Shown: one piece after another, positions 1-6,380 of the stretch
Position numbering within the stretch: position 1 is the first letter of the stretch
How the letters are laid out: each line of letters starts with the position of its first letter
Assembly (NCBI GenBank): GCA_009701105.1
Contig: WLKU01000075.1
Coordinates: 1-6,601, forward strand
Direction of reading: 5' to 3'
DNA from: Actinomycetota bacterium
GTDB lineage: Bacteria; Actinomycetota; Acidimicrobiia; Acidimicrobiales; Ilumatobacteraceae
Length of the DNA: 6,601 nt
Notes under the pieces: model-generated
Told to the model about the DNA's origin: nothing
What the model saw: the letters and a program-made list of their open reading frames with translations, nothing else
Databases searched by the model: none
Position numbers and translations under genes: made by a program

Positions 1-74
1 ACTGCATGATTTCCATGAGAGTTAAGGCTACGCCGAGGCGCTTGTCAGCCACGCCTTATTTATCGCTGCACCGC

Positions 75-80
75 TAAATT
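75..80 (+). promoter_or_regulatory. Possible -10 element for trhO (TAAATT)
   Basis: TAAATT fits the TANNNT pattern of a -10 box and ends 7 nt before the ATC at 88, where the TrhO protein appears to begin. The same geometry (6-7 nt from a TANNNT box to the start codon) is seen at the two other promoter-proximal genes in the window, which suggests leaderless transcripts. No convincing -35 lies 16-18 nt upstream; a TTGTCA at 42-47 is too far away. This is inferred from position only. Confidence 0.3.
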
Positions 81-87
81 TAGAGTT

Positions 88-969
88 ATCGAACCCACCA
101 AAATCGTCCTCTTCTACAAGTTCACACCGCTTGCCGATCCAGAAGCAATTCGCCTGTGGCAGCGCGCACTTTGTGAACGCCTCGATCTCAACGGCCGAAT
201 CATCATTTCAAAAGATGGAATCAATGGCACTGTTGGTGGTTCTTTGGCGTCAATCAAAAAATACGTGCGCGTCACCAAAGAATTTCCAGCCTTTAAGACA
301 ATCGACTTCAAATGGTCCGATGGAATTGGCAATGATTTTCCGCGCATCGAGATACGCGTGCGTGACGAGATTGTTACGTTCGGTGTCCCCGAAGAAATCA
401 AAGTCGACGAAAATGGAATTATCGGTGGTGGCGTGCACCTCAAGCCAGCCGAAGTCAACCAACTTGTTGCCGAGCGTGGCGACGACGTTGTTTTCTTTGA
501 TGGCAGAAGCGCATATGAAGCACGCATCGGCAGATTCAAGAATGCTGTCATTCCTGACGTGGAGACAACTCCAGATTTTGTTGCCGAAATTGAGAGTGGC
601 AAATATGACCACCTCAAGGACAAGCCGATCATTTCGTATTGCACGGGCGGCATTCGTTGCGAAGTGCTCTCGGTCATCATGAAAAACCGCGGTTTCAAAG
701 AGGTCTACCAAATCGATGGCGGCATCGTTCGCTACGGCGAAGAGTTTCGAGACAAAGGGCTCTGGGAAGGCTCGCTATATGTCTTTGATCGCCGACTCAA
801 AATGGAATTTAGTGATCAGGCCAAAGTGTTGGGAACCTGCAACTTGTGCTCAGCCCCGACCGCACAGTTTCATAATTGTTCCAATCTTGCCTGCCACAAA
901 TTGACCCTGGTGTGCAGTGCTTGTGAAGCCGCATCACCCACAATTTCGTGTGAAGACTGTCGCGAGTAA
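88..969 (+). CDS. trhO: tRNA uridine-34 hydroxylase, rhodanese-domain (TrhO/YceA family)
   Basis: In the TrhO family this cytoplasmic enzyme hydroxylates U34 of certain tRNAs to 5-hydroxyuridine, the precursor of wobble modifications. Read from 88 the product is about 293 residues, normal for the family. The N-terminal ferredoxin-like domain starts with a typical KIVLFYKF stretch and contains ISKDGINGT (about residues 43-51). The central rhodanese domain carries the catalytic loop CTGGIRC with the active cysteine at residue 185. The tail (251-293) is cysteine-rich, with three CxxC pairs (251/254, 276/279, 288/291) plus C264 and C269, and probably binds zinc. Start choice is the oddity: the conserved N-terminus runs back to ATC at 88, and upstream of it no ATG, GTG or TTG occurs in frame before the TGA at 16. 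The first ordinary start downstream, TTG at 244, would delete about 52 conserved residues. ATC initiation, or a sequence error in an ATG, is therefore likely. The function call is secure. Confidence 0.9.
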   Translation: MEPTKIVLFYKFTPLADPEAIRLWQRALCERLDLNGRIIISKDGINGTVGGSLASIKKYVRVTKEFPAFKTIDFKWSDGIGNDFPRIEIRVRDEIVTFGVPEEIKVDENGIIGGGVHLKPAEVNQLVAERGDDVVFFDGRSAYEARIGRFKNAVIPDVETTPDFVAEIESGKYDHLKDKPIISYCTGGIRCEVLSVIMKNRGFKEVYQIDGGIVRYGEEFRDKGLWEGSLYVFDRRLKMEFSDQAKVLGTCNLCSAPTAQFHNCSNLACHKLTLVCSACEAASPTISCEDCRE

Positions 970-979
970 GACTGGCACC

Positions 980-1606
980 ATGGCTGTTGCATCTCATCCA
1001 CATCAAGGAATCGTCACGCTCGATCTTGAAGGTGTGTTGGTGCCCGAGATCTGGATTGCTGTTGCAGAAAGCACTGGCATTCCAGAGTTGAAACGCACTA
1101 CTCGCGATGAGCCCAACTATGACGTGCTCATGAAATCGCGTATTCAGATTCTCGACCAACATGGCCTCACCATGAGCCGCATCGAGCAAGTGATCGCTGG
1201 CTTGTCGCCAATGCCAGGTGCTGTCGAATTCTTGGATGCATTGCGCGAGCGCACACAGGTCATCATCCTCTCTGACACGTTTGAGCAGTTTGGGCGTCCA
1301 CTGATGCGCCTGCTCAACTGGCCAACACTGTTTTGTCATCGGCTCATTGTCAAAGATGACCACATCGTCGATTTTGAGTTGCGCCAAGCCGACCAAAAGC
1401 GACTTGCGGTAGAGGCTTTCAAGAAATTGAACTACCGCGTTGCTGCTGCTGGCGACTCATATAACGACGCAGCCATGTTGGGTGCTGCCGACGCAGGCTT
1501 TCTCTTTCATGCTCCCGACAACATCAAGGCCGAGTTTCCACAATTTCAGGCACTCGAAACGTACGACGAGCTCTTTATAAAACTTTGCACTGCTCTCGAC
1601 TGCTAG
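980..1606 (+). CDS. thrH: ThrH-type phosphoserine phosphatase / homoserine phosphotransferase (HAD family)
   Basis: This HAD-superfamily enzyme resembles ThrH of Pseudomonas, which hydrolyses phosphoserine and can transfer its phosphate to homoserine, linking serine and threonine synthesis in the cytoplasm. From ATG 980 it is 208 residues, the usual ThrH length. Visible motifs are motif I with D15-L-E17 (DLEGVLVPE, the DxE variant typical of ThrH instead of DxD), a cap segment with TTRDEPNYDVLM (40-51), motif II serine S98 in ILSDTF, a motif III lysine near K140, and motif IV GDSYND (158-163). The longer GTG start at 917 is disfavoured because it lies inside the trhO cysteine-rich tail and adds a non-conserved leader. 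The gene begins 10 nt after the trhO stop with only a weak GAG-type ribosome site overlapping that stop, so co-transcription with trhO is likely. Phosphatase activity is the safer claim; the transferase activity is inferred from subfamily resemblance. Confidence 0.92.
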   Translation: MAVASHPHQGIVTLDLEGVLVPEIWIAVAESTGIPELKRTTRDEPNYDVLMKSRIQILDQHGLTMSRIEQVIAGLSPMPGAVEFLDALRERTQVIILSDTFEQFGRPLMRLLNWPTLFCHRLIVKDDHIVDFELRQADQKRLAVEAFKKLNYRVAAAGDSYNDAAMLGAADAGFLFHAPDNIKAEFPQFQALETYDELFIKLCTALDC

Positions 1607-1620
1607 ATCGCAGTTGCGAG
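1595..1620. terminator. Weak hairpin at the convergent gene junction
   Basis: CTCG-ACTGC (1595-1603) can pair with GCAGT-(TG)-CGAG (1610-1620) around a six-base loop that contains the thrH stop codon. This gives nine base pairs with a two-base bulge. It lies in the 28-nt gap between the convergent thrH and SRPBCC genes and could help end transcription from either side. No run of T follows on the + strand. On the - strand an AAAGTTTTATAAAG stretch lies beyond it. It is a marginal candidate. Confidence 0.28.
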
Positions 1621-1634
1621 TTCGTAGTAGCTAG

Positions 1635-2096
1635 TTAGTTCGCTGCCTTCGCAAGGTTGTCCATGGTGATTTCCATGTTCTTTTTGTTATGTGTTGCGCG
1701 ATCCGCCACACCGCTAACGACTTTGCCAAGAAATGCGCTCGCAGCACCACGGTGATCAATCCAGCTGTGTGTCACTCTGCTGCCTACAGAAGATGGCTCA
1801 ATCTCGTACACCCAATCACACCAGTTCTTTCCAAAGACCATTAGTCCGAAAGAAAATTTCTTTGGAGCATCGCATGCATTAACTACAACGTTTGTGCCCC
1901 AAGCCTTCTTGCCGTTTTTGTTTCGGCCCTTGAATATTGCTCCAACAGCTGGTCCGGTTGCTCCCTTAGCCCATTTTCCGCCCTGGTTTTCTGGCGACCA
2001 TTCACCCATGCGAGGCAAGTCAGTGACGAGTGCCCAAACTTTGTCGGGTGATGCAGAAAATTCTCGTGTTACTGAAACTGGTGCAGGCTGTGTCAT
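1635..2096 (-). CDS. SRPBCC-family (START/polyketide-cyclase-like) protein
   Basis: The 153-residue product has the look of a single-domain SRPBCC protein, a helix-grip fold that encloses a hydrophobic ligand. The N-terminus gives strand one and the first helices (VTREFSASPDKVWALVTDLPRMGEWSPE, seen from residue 9, with W21 and W33). A middle of alternating strands follows, including WCDWVYEIE (92-100) and RVTHSW (107-112), and a long C-terminal helix spans about 118-150. No signal peptide or membrane segment is seen. ATG 2096 is chosen over the in-frame TTG at 2117 because it starts just before the conserved strand; neither has a strong ribosome site. It is the last gene of the five-gene catabolic operon, 21 nt after the flavin monooxygenase stop. 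Its place suggests binding of a hydrophobic aromatic substrate or intermediate, or a cyclase/dehydratase-like role, but the sequence alone does not assign a reaction. Confidence 0.85.
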   Translation of the reverse strand: MTQPAPVSVTREFSASPDKVWALVTDLPRMGEWSPENQGGKWAKGATGPAVGAIFKGRNKNGKKAWGTNVVVNACDAPKKFSFGLMVFGKNWCDWVYEIEPSSVGSRVTHSWIDHRGAASAFLGKVVSGVADRATHNKKNMEITMDNLAKAAN

Positions 2097-2117
2097 TTCG
2101 CAACCATAGCAAAACAA

Positions 2118-3698
2118 TTAGATACTGGAAAGGCGCTGTTCAATGTGTTGGTCGGGGCGAACAAGTAATCCTTCATTGGATGACAAACCAAGAATCTGTG
2201 ACCACCAGTTATCGGTATCTTGAACATCTTGGCCAATTTTGATGTGTGGCAAATCGCTCACAAATTCAGAGCCTCCAACTATTAAGTAGTCATCCAAACT
2301 GACAAGATCCAACGACGATATTTTCTCACCGTTTCGCTCAAGCCAACCATGTGGAAGTCGATTGCCCGCCTCGACCGATGGGCGATAATTGCGAATGATT
2401 TCATCGGTGAGTGGCTCAAGCTCAGTTGTCGAGGTCGAAAGAATGTATCGATAACCAATTTGCAATCCAAGCATGTCAAAGTGTGTTGCTTGATTTTGAA
2501 TCGCTTGGTCCAGAACTTTCATGCCTTCAGCATCTTCGAGCACTCGATTGAGATTTGCAAACGCAACTTCTATGTCTGGGTCAATTCCAAGAGCCATGAA
2601 TACGTCAAACATTTTGAACGCGTTGTCCATGCTTGCTTGCGCATTTCGTTCAGCGATTGGTCGGCGCTCTTTCTCATACGTGTCCAGTAGCGCTAAGTCC
2701 GCTACTCCAGCTTCAATTCGATCTATTTTCCACATCAAGTTATGAATATCGCCAATTCCAGTGTTGAGACCCATTCCTCCGGACGGTGGAAACCTGTGTG
2801 CAGCATCTCCTGCGAGCAATACGCGACTCAATCGATATGAGTCAGCAAATTGTGATGTCATAGTCCAAGAAGATTGCCGAAGCACCGTAATTGTTGCGCT
2901 TGTTGGCGCAATTGCTTTACGAATCAACTGATCACATTCGGATGGTGAAATCTGCGCTTCATCTCCTTCTGCAATCGGATACATATATACCCACTCGTTG
3001 TCGCCTCCGTGCGAAATCAAGGTTCCACCTGCGCGAGGATCACAAATCCAATAGAGAATGCCGGGATTTGCAGCAGTTAGTAATTTGAGGTCAGCCCTAA
3101 AGTGAAATGTCAAAAATTTCTGCAAGTTGTCTGGACCAACCATTGAAATGCCACACGCATTGCGAACACTGCTTGATGCGCCGTCACATGCAATGAGCCA
3201 CTTGGAGGAAATCTTTTCGTTCTGACCATTGATAGCAACCGTCGAAATTACCCCTTCAGGGCCTTCTTCGCACGCCTCCCAAGTTGATGCGTATTCAACG
3301 CCGATTCCACAATTCTTTAATTCAGAAACAAGCAACGGCTCAAGTAAATGCTGCGAAAGGTTTCGAAGCGGCGTTGGTGTAACACTCAAATTGTCATCAC
3401 CTTGCTGTTCGTATTGCAATGTTCCGAGTACTTTTTCACCGAGGCGAGTTACCCAATGAACAAATCCTGCTTGTTCTGGTGATTGCGCAGCACTTCGAAT
3501 TTTTTCGACATCGAGTCCAATTTGTCTCCAAATCTCAAAAGTGCGCGCATTGATGACATGTGCTGCCGGTGCGCTTTGTGCAGTTGGACGACGTTCAATG
3601 ATTCGCACAGAAAGACCAAGCTCGTGCGCAATTAACGCGCCGGTAAGTCCAACAGGACCGGCACCAACGATGAGAATGTCAGTTGATGTTGTGATCAT
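2118..3698 (-). CDS. FAD-dependent aromatic-ring hydroxylase (PheA/TfdB/MhpA-type group A flavin monooxygenase)
   Basis: The 526-residue protein carries the full set of marks of the flavoprotein hydroxylases that use NAD(P)H and O2 to add a hydroxyl to phenolic rings. The Rossmann motif GAGPVG is at 12-17, with E35 as the usual ribose-binding acid after the second strand. The DG motif (CDGASSSVR) is at 171-179, and the GD motif LLAGDAAHRFPPSGGMGLNTGIGD is at about 295-317. A substrate-domain sheet lies between the last two. The C-terminal part (about 400-526) ends in GLLVRPDQHI, like the thioredoxin-like tail of phenol hydroxylase and TfdB relatives. The protein is soluble, with no signal peptide. 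ATG 3698 lies 15 nt after the SDR stop and is preceded by a GGG close to the start. It most likely makes a catechol for the extradiol dioxygenase encoded two genes upstream. The substrate (phenol, chlorophenol, hydroxyphenylpropionate or other) cannot be read from the sequence. Confidence 0.92.
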   Translation of the reverse strand: MITTSTDILIVGAGPVGLTGALIAHELGLSVRIIERRPTAQSAPAAHVINARTFEIWRQIGLDVEKIRSAAQSPEQAGFVHWVTRLGEKVLGTLQYEQQGDDNLSVTPTPLRNLSQHLLEPLLVSELKNCGIGVEYASTWEACEEGPEGVISTVAINGQNEKISSKWLIACDGASSSVRNACGISMVGPDNLQKFLTFHFRADLKLLTAANPGILYWICDPRAGGTLISHGGDNEWVYMYPIAEGDEAQISPSECDQLIRKAIAPTSATITVLRQSSWTMTSQFADSYRLSRVLLAGDAAHRFPPSGGMGLNTGIGDIHNLMWKIDRIEAGVADLALLDTYEKERRPIAERNAQASMDNAFKMFDVFMALGIDPDIEVAFANLNRVLEDAEGMKVLDQAIQNQATHFDMLGLQIGYRYILSTSTTELEPLTDEIIRNYRPSVEAGNRLPHGWLERNGEKISSLDLVSLDDYLIVGGSEFVSDLPHIKIGQDVQDTDNWWSQILGLSSNEGLLVRPDQHIEQRLSSI

Positions 3699-3713
3699 TA
3701 CCCAGACCAGCCC

Positions 3714-4493
3714 CTAGAAGACGCCTTCGTAACTACCGCCATCAAGTTGTAGGTTCTGTCCGCTGATAAAACCAGCTTGCGCAGAACACAAAAATGCAAA
3801 CGCATCACCAAATTCTTCTGGCTTTCCCAACCTGCCAGCTTTAATTGACTTGATTTGATCTGCCCGAGCTTCTTCGTAGGTAACGCCGCGTATTTGCATC
3901 ACTATCTGAGCCATTTGTTCTTGACGGTAGGTATCAAATCGCTCTGGCAGCAATTGATTGACCGTGACATTGAATTTTGCAAGGTCTTTCGAAAGCCCTT
4001 TCAATACCCCGGTAAGTCCAAGGCGTGGGCCGTGCGAAAGCGACATCGCTGGGTTCGGTGATTTAACCATTGCCGAACTCACCGCAACAATTCGGCCGAA
4101 TTTTCGCTCGCACATTCCAGGAATAACCCGCTGTAGAAACATCAGTGGCGCAGTGAGGGCTCGCTCAATAGATTCATTCAAATCATTTTCTGTAATGTCC
4201 TGAAACATTTTTGGTGATGGACCTTCACCGTTCAGCAAGACAATGTCCGGAGCGTCACACGCTGCGATCAATTGCTCCTGAACTTCGGTTGTCGAAGAAT
4301 CGCCGACAACGCCAGTGGCACTTACTTTGTACCTACTCGTTATTTCGTCAACGGCACGGTGCACATCATCAGCTGTGCGACCGTTGATCACCACATTCAC
4401 TCCTTCTCGAGCAAGGCTTTCGGCGCATGCACGGCCGAGCCCTCTGCTTGAAGCGAGTAATATTGCGTGGCGTTTCGCTATTCCAAGATCCAT
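3714..4493 (-). CDS. SDR-family protein lacking the canonical YxxxK catalytic pair
   Basis: This 259-residue protein has the length and layout of a classical short-chain dehydrogenase/reductase. The nucleotide loop is ASSRGLG (14-20), so the usual TG that opens TGxxxGxG reads LA here. NGEG at 88-91 stands where NAG is usual, and the catalytic-type serine is S140 in AVSSAMVK. The tail GQNLQLDGG (245-253) is typical of FabG-like members. Lining up the next helix, the tyrosine and lysine of YxxxK fall on S153 and R157 (SHGPR). I recall a FabG-like SDR subgroup with a similar S-x3-R helix, so this may be a conserved variant and not decay. The frame is intact. A ribosome site AGGGA lies 6 nt before the ATG and overlaps the stop of the upstream dioxygenase gene, so translation is probably coupled. 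By context it might bind a ring-cleavage or hydroxylated intermediate, but ordinary SDR redox chemistry is doubtful. Confidence 0.88.
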   Translation of the reverse strand: MDLGIAKRHAILLASSRGLGRACAESLAREGVNVVINGRTADDVHRAVDEITSRYKVSATGVVGDSSTTEVQEQLIAACDAPDIVLLNGEGPSPKMFQDITENDLNESIERALTAPLMFLQRVIPGMCERKFGRIVAVSSAMVKSPNPAMSLSHGPRLGLTGVLKGLSKDLAKFNVTVNQLLPERFDTYRQEQMAQIVMQIRGVTYEEARADQIKSIKAGRLGKPEEFGDAFAFLCSAQAGFISGQNLQLDGGSYEGVF

Positions 4494-4499
4494 GTCAGT

Positions 4500-4504
4500 T
4501 CCCT
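4500..4504 (-). promoter_or_regulatory. Ribosome binding site of the SDR gene (AGGGA)
   Basis: On the minus strand AGGGA lies 6 nt before ATG 4493 and shares bases with the TAG stop (4505-4503) of the dioxygenase gene. This supports both the chosen SDR start and coupled translation of the two genes. Confidence 0.6.
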
Positions 4505-5456
4505 AAATCAGTCCACGAGCTTCACGAGCTGCTGCAATTTCAAATAGATCAGGTTGATTAATAAAACTTTCAGGTTCCTTTGGCCCCCACACCGAAAATC
4601 CGGCCGGTCCATCAGCGCCTTCCCAATCTCGCTTGCAGAAATCTCTTTCCCATGCTTCGTCATCAGTGATCTGATCCATGTCGGAGAAAAACTCAAACAT
4701 GTTGCCCGAAGGGTCAGTGAGATACCAAAAGATATTGGCGCCCAAGTTATGTCGACCGATTCCGACAACATTGGCATCTGGTCGCTCGGCCAGCACCGCC
4801 ATGCCCAACTTGCCAATTGCATCGACATCATCTACCTCAAGTGCGTAGTGATTGAGATGACTGGTAAATCCGGGATGAATGAAAAAGTTGTGATGATCAG
4901 ACTCACAACGCATAAATGTCGCTATTCCATTCAAAACCTGATCCGAAACCCGAAATCCAATTCCATCCACATAAAACGCTGTTGCCTTCTCGAAATGCGG
5001 TGTTGCGAGTACAACGTGTCCAAGCCGACGAGGTCGACGGGACGCAGTCTCAAGCAACACCTCTGCTCGTGTGCCAACACGCTGATTACGTCCTGGTGAG
5101 TTAGAAACTCGCTCAGGACTTTGTTGCAATGATGGTGCAGCTCCAACGTCAATCGAAATTCGGTGACCAAATACTGGATCCACGCAACTCAGATTGGTTC
5201 CACTAATTTTTGACTCTACGCCCATCTCTCCAATACGTTGAGCAATTGCTGCTAAATCGCTTTCAAATTCACAACTTAAGTGCAACGCGTCAAGATGGCG
5301 ATAGTCATCCTCAACAACAGTTATTTGTTTCTTTCGGTCATCAGTTCCAAGCACACCAGCAGTTGAACTATTGAGTCCGTGCCGTTCCCAGAATTCGCAA
5401 AGTTCCTGTGGATTCTTTACCGCTAAGTCAATGTCGAGTAATCCGTTCAGTGCCAT
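4503..5456 (-). CDS. Extradiol ring-cleavage dioxygenase (type I, VOC family, catechol 2,3-dioxygenase-like)
   Basis: The 317-residue product shows two VOC modules, as in type I extradiol dioxygenases that open catechols next to the hydroxyl pair using Fe(II) (sometimes Mn) and O2. The N-terminal module (about 5-105, LLDIDLAVKNPQELCEFW onward) lacks an evident metal triad. The C-terminal module has the expected ligands H147 (RLGHVVLAT), H203 (LNHYALEV) and E255 (GNMFEFFSD). It also has the HH pair at 188-189 that corresponds to the second-sphere catalytic histidine, and Y245 before DPSGN. A tail of about 55 residues after the metal glutamate contains VWGPKEPESF. ATG 5456 is preferred to an upstream in-frame start at 5495 because it has AAGGGG 7 nt before it, begins right at the domain, and avoids a 37-nt overlap with the FAH gene. 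It lies 2 nt after that gene's stop. It probably cleaves the catechol made by the flavin hydroxylase of this operon; the substrate is unknown. Confidence 0.92.
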   Translation of the reverse strand: MALNGLLDIDLAVKNPQELCEFWERHGLNSSTAGVLGTDDRKKQITVVEDDYRHLDALHLSCEFESDLAAIAQRIGEMGVESKISGTNLSCVDPVFGHRISIDVGAAPSLQQSPERVSNSPGRNQRVGTRAEVLLETASRRPRRLGHVVLATPHFEKATAFYVDGIGFRVSDQVLNGIATFMRCESDHHNFFIHPGFTSHLNHYALEVDDVDAIGKLGMAVLAERPDANVVGIGRHNLGANIFWYLTDPSGNMFEFFSDMDQITDDEAWERDFCKRDWEGADGPAGFSVWGPKEPESFINQPDLFEIAAAREARGLI

Positions 5457-5458
5457 GC

Positions 5459-6322
5459 TTATGCCCCTTTCACATAATCGCTCACTCGGCGACAATGATT
5501 AATCATCGTGCCGATGCCTGCGATAGTCGTTGTAATGATGTCGCCATCCTTAAGGAATTTGCCTTGAGTAGCACCGATGCCATCTGGTGTTCCAGTGAAA
5601 ATGATGTCACCTGGTACCAGAGTTGTGATCCGAGACAAGTACTCAATCAGAGTTGGTACATCAAAGATCAAATTTTTAGTCGTATCACTCTGACGAATTT
5701 CACCATTGATATCAGTTGTTAAGTGAAAGTCATCAAGATCTGAGAAGTGATCGGTTGAATAAACGAACGGTCCAATTGGCCCAAACGTGTCGAATGATTT
5801 GCCTAAATCAAAATGAGGCGGTTGTGCAGCAAATTGCGCAAACCGATCAGATATGTCTTGACCGATAGTCACGCCTGCAACGTGATTCCAAGCATCTTTC
5901 TTTTCAATGTCTTTCCCACCAACACCGATGACCACAACTAGCTCAGCTTCGTAATCAACTCCGTCCGAGCGCATCTCGATATCAGAATTGGCACCAACTA
6001 AGCACGAAGGGAACTTCGTGAAAACCAACGGATTAGTTGGAAGTTGCATATTTGCCTCAGCTGCATGACTCTTAAAGTTGAGACCTACAGCAAAACTCTT
6101 TTGAGGCCTTGGAACCGGTGGACCAACATCGACGCTTGAAACCTTGCCAGTTGGCACGGCGTCTTTCAATGAAGCAGAAAGCAGGTGCAGCGATGCGAAA
6201 GATGAAATTGACTGCATCGGATCACTTGAAAGTACCCCTTTGCTCAAAGTCTCGATATCAAAATACGAATCACCTTCGACCAAGACAGCCCGGTCGCCAA
6301 TATTTCCCAGAATAAATGACAT
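5459..6322 (-). CDS. Fumarylacetoacetate hydrolase (FAH) family enzyme
   Basis: The 287-residue protein matches the FAH superfamily (COG0179-type), whose members hydrolyse, hydrate, isomerise or decarboxylate beta-diketo and 2-oxo acids made by ring cleavage. A divergent N-terminal domain (about 1-70) precedes the catalytic core. The core shows FAVGLNFKSHAAE with the catalytic-type H86, metal-binding E125 and E127 (DYEAEL), and D156 (GQDISDR). It also has K175 in GKSFDTFGP and the signature IFTGTPDGIG (241-250). The core is intact. ATG 6322 is the first possible start, because an in-frame TAG lies just upstream. There is no clear ribosome site; instead a TAGTAT box ends 6 nt before the ATG, suggesting a leaderless message. 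It is the first gene of the five-gene operon. The likely role is conversion of the ring-opened product of the neighbouring dioxygenase, but hydrolase, isomerase/decarboxylase and hydratase activities cannot be told apart here. Confidence 0.93.
   Translation of the reverse strand: MSFILGNIGDRAVLVEGDSYFDIETLSKGVLSSDPMQSISSFASLHLLSASLKDAVPTGKVSSVDVGPPVPRPQKSFAVGLNFKSHAAEANMQLPTNPLVFTKFPSCLVGANSDIEMRSDGVDYEAELVVVIGVGGKDIEKKDAWNHVAGVTIGQDISDRFAQFAAQPPHFDLGKSFDTFGPIGPFVYSTDHFSDLDDFHLTTDINGEIRQSDTTKNLIFDVPTLIEYLSRITTLVPGDIIFTGTPDGIGATQGKFLKDGDIITTTIAGIGTMINHCRRVSDYVKGA
5464..5469 (-). promoter_or_regulatory. Ribosome binding site of the dioxygenase gene (AAGGGG)
   Basis: AAGGGG on the minus strand sits 7 nt before ATG 5456, inside the last codons of the FAH gene. 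It decides the dioxygenase start in favour of 5456 and implies translation coupled to the end of the FAH gene. Confidence 0.7.
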
Positions 6323-6328
6323 GCTGAG

Positions 6329-6358
6329 ATACTACGACATCAAAATATTTGATGTCAA
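6329..6358 (-). promoter_or_regulatory. Promoter of the aromatic-degradation operon (TTGACA / TAGTAT)
   Basis: On the minus strand a perfect -35 hexamer TTGACA (6358-6353) is followed by 18 nt and then a -10 box TAGTAT (6334-6329). The -10 ends 6 nt before ATG 6322, so transcription would begin at or beside the start codon, giving a leaderless mRNA. The 21-bp palindrome at 6336-6356 fills the spacer and covers four bases of the -35, so a bound repressor would block RNA polymerase. Assignment is from sequence match and position. Confidence 0.7.
6336..6356. promoter_or_regulatory. Perfect inverted repeat, probable MarR-family operator
   Basis: GACATCAAA (6336-6344) and TTTGATGTC (6348-6356) are exact reverse complements separated by ATA. 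The inner AT-rich core resembles the ATCAA...TTGAT half-sites used by dimeric MarR-type regulators. It lies in the 58-nt gap between the operon and the divergent MarR-family gene, within the operon promoter spacer and upstream of the regulator's start. Repression of the operon, relieved by an aromatic ligand, and autoregulation are the natural reading but are inferred. Confidence 0.75.
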
Positions 6359-6367
6359 ACTAAATGC

Positions 6368-6373
6368 TATGTT
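6368..6373 (+). promoter_or_regulatory. Possible -10 element for the MarR-family gene (TATGTT)
   Basis: TATGTT fits TANNNT and ends 7 nt before ATG 6381, the same leaderless-type geometry as for the operon on the other strand. No good -35 is seen 16-18 nt upstream (ATATTT at 6345-6350 is poor). That region lies inside the palindrome, so the repressor site would also cover this promoter. Confidence 0.4.
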
Positions 6374-6380
6374 TCAGGGT

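Noticed and set aside
1..87. Short open frames at the left edge (for example ATG 6 to the stop at 75-77 on the + strand, or an ATG at 16 reading out on the - strand)
   Set aside because: They are too short or truncated to judge, with no ribosome site or recognisable residues, so no gene is claimed.
114..698. 194-codon open frame on the minus strand opposite trhO, and other frames over the same stretch
   Set aside because: The peptide has no recognisable domain and lies wholly under the strongly conserved TrhO frame, so it is a shadow frame.
244..969. trhO starting at TTG 244
   Set aside because: It would remove the N-terminal ferredoxin-like domain, which is plainly encoded in frame from 88.
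917..979. Longer thrH start at GTG 917
   Set aside because: It would overlap the conserved cysteine-rich end of trhO and add residues not expected in ThrH; ATG 980 fits the family N-terminus.
809..1396. 195-codon open frame on the minus strand across trhO and thrH
   Set aside because: It is antisense to two well-supported genes and its translation resembles no family I know.
4554..5099. 181-codon open frame on the plus strand inside the dioxygenase gene
   Set aside because: It is opposite the metal-ligand region of the dioxygenase, and its basic, cysteine-rich low-sense peptide is typical of an antisense frame.
5457..5495. Longer dioxygenase start at 5495
   Set aside because: It overlaps the FAH gene, while ATG 5456 has a strong ribosome site and begins at the domain edge.
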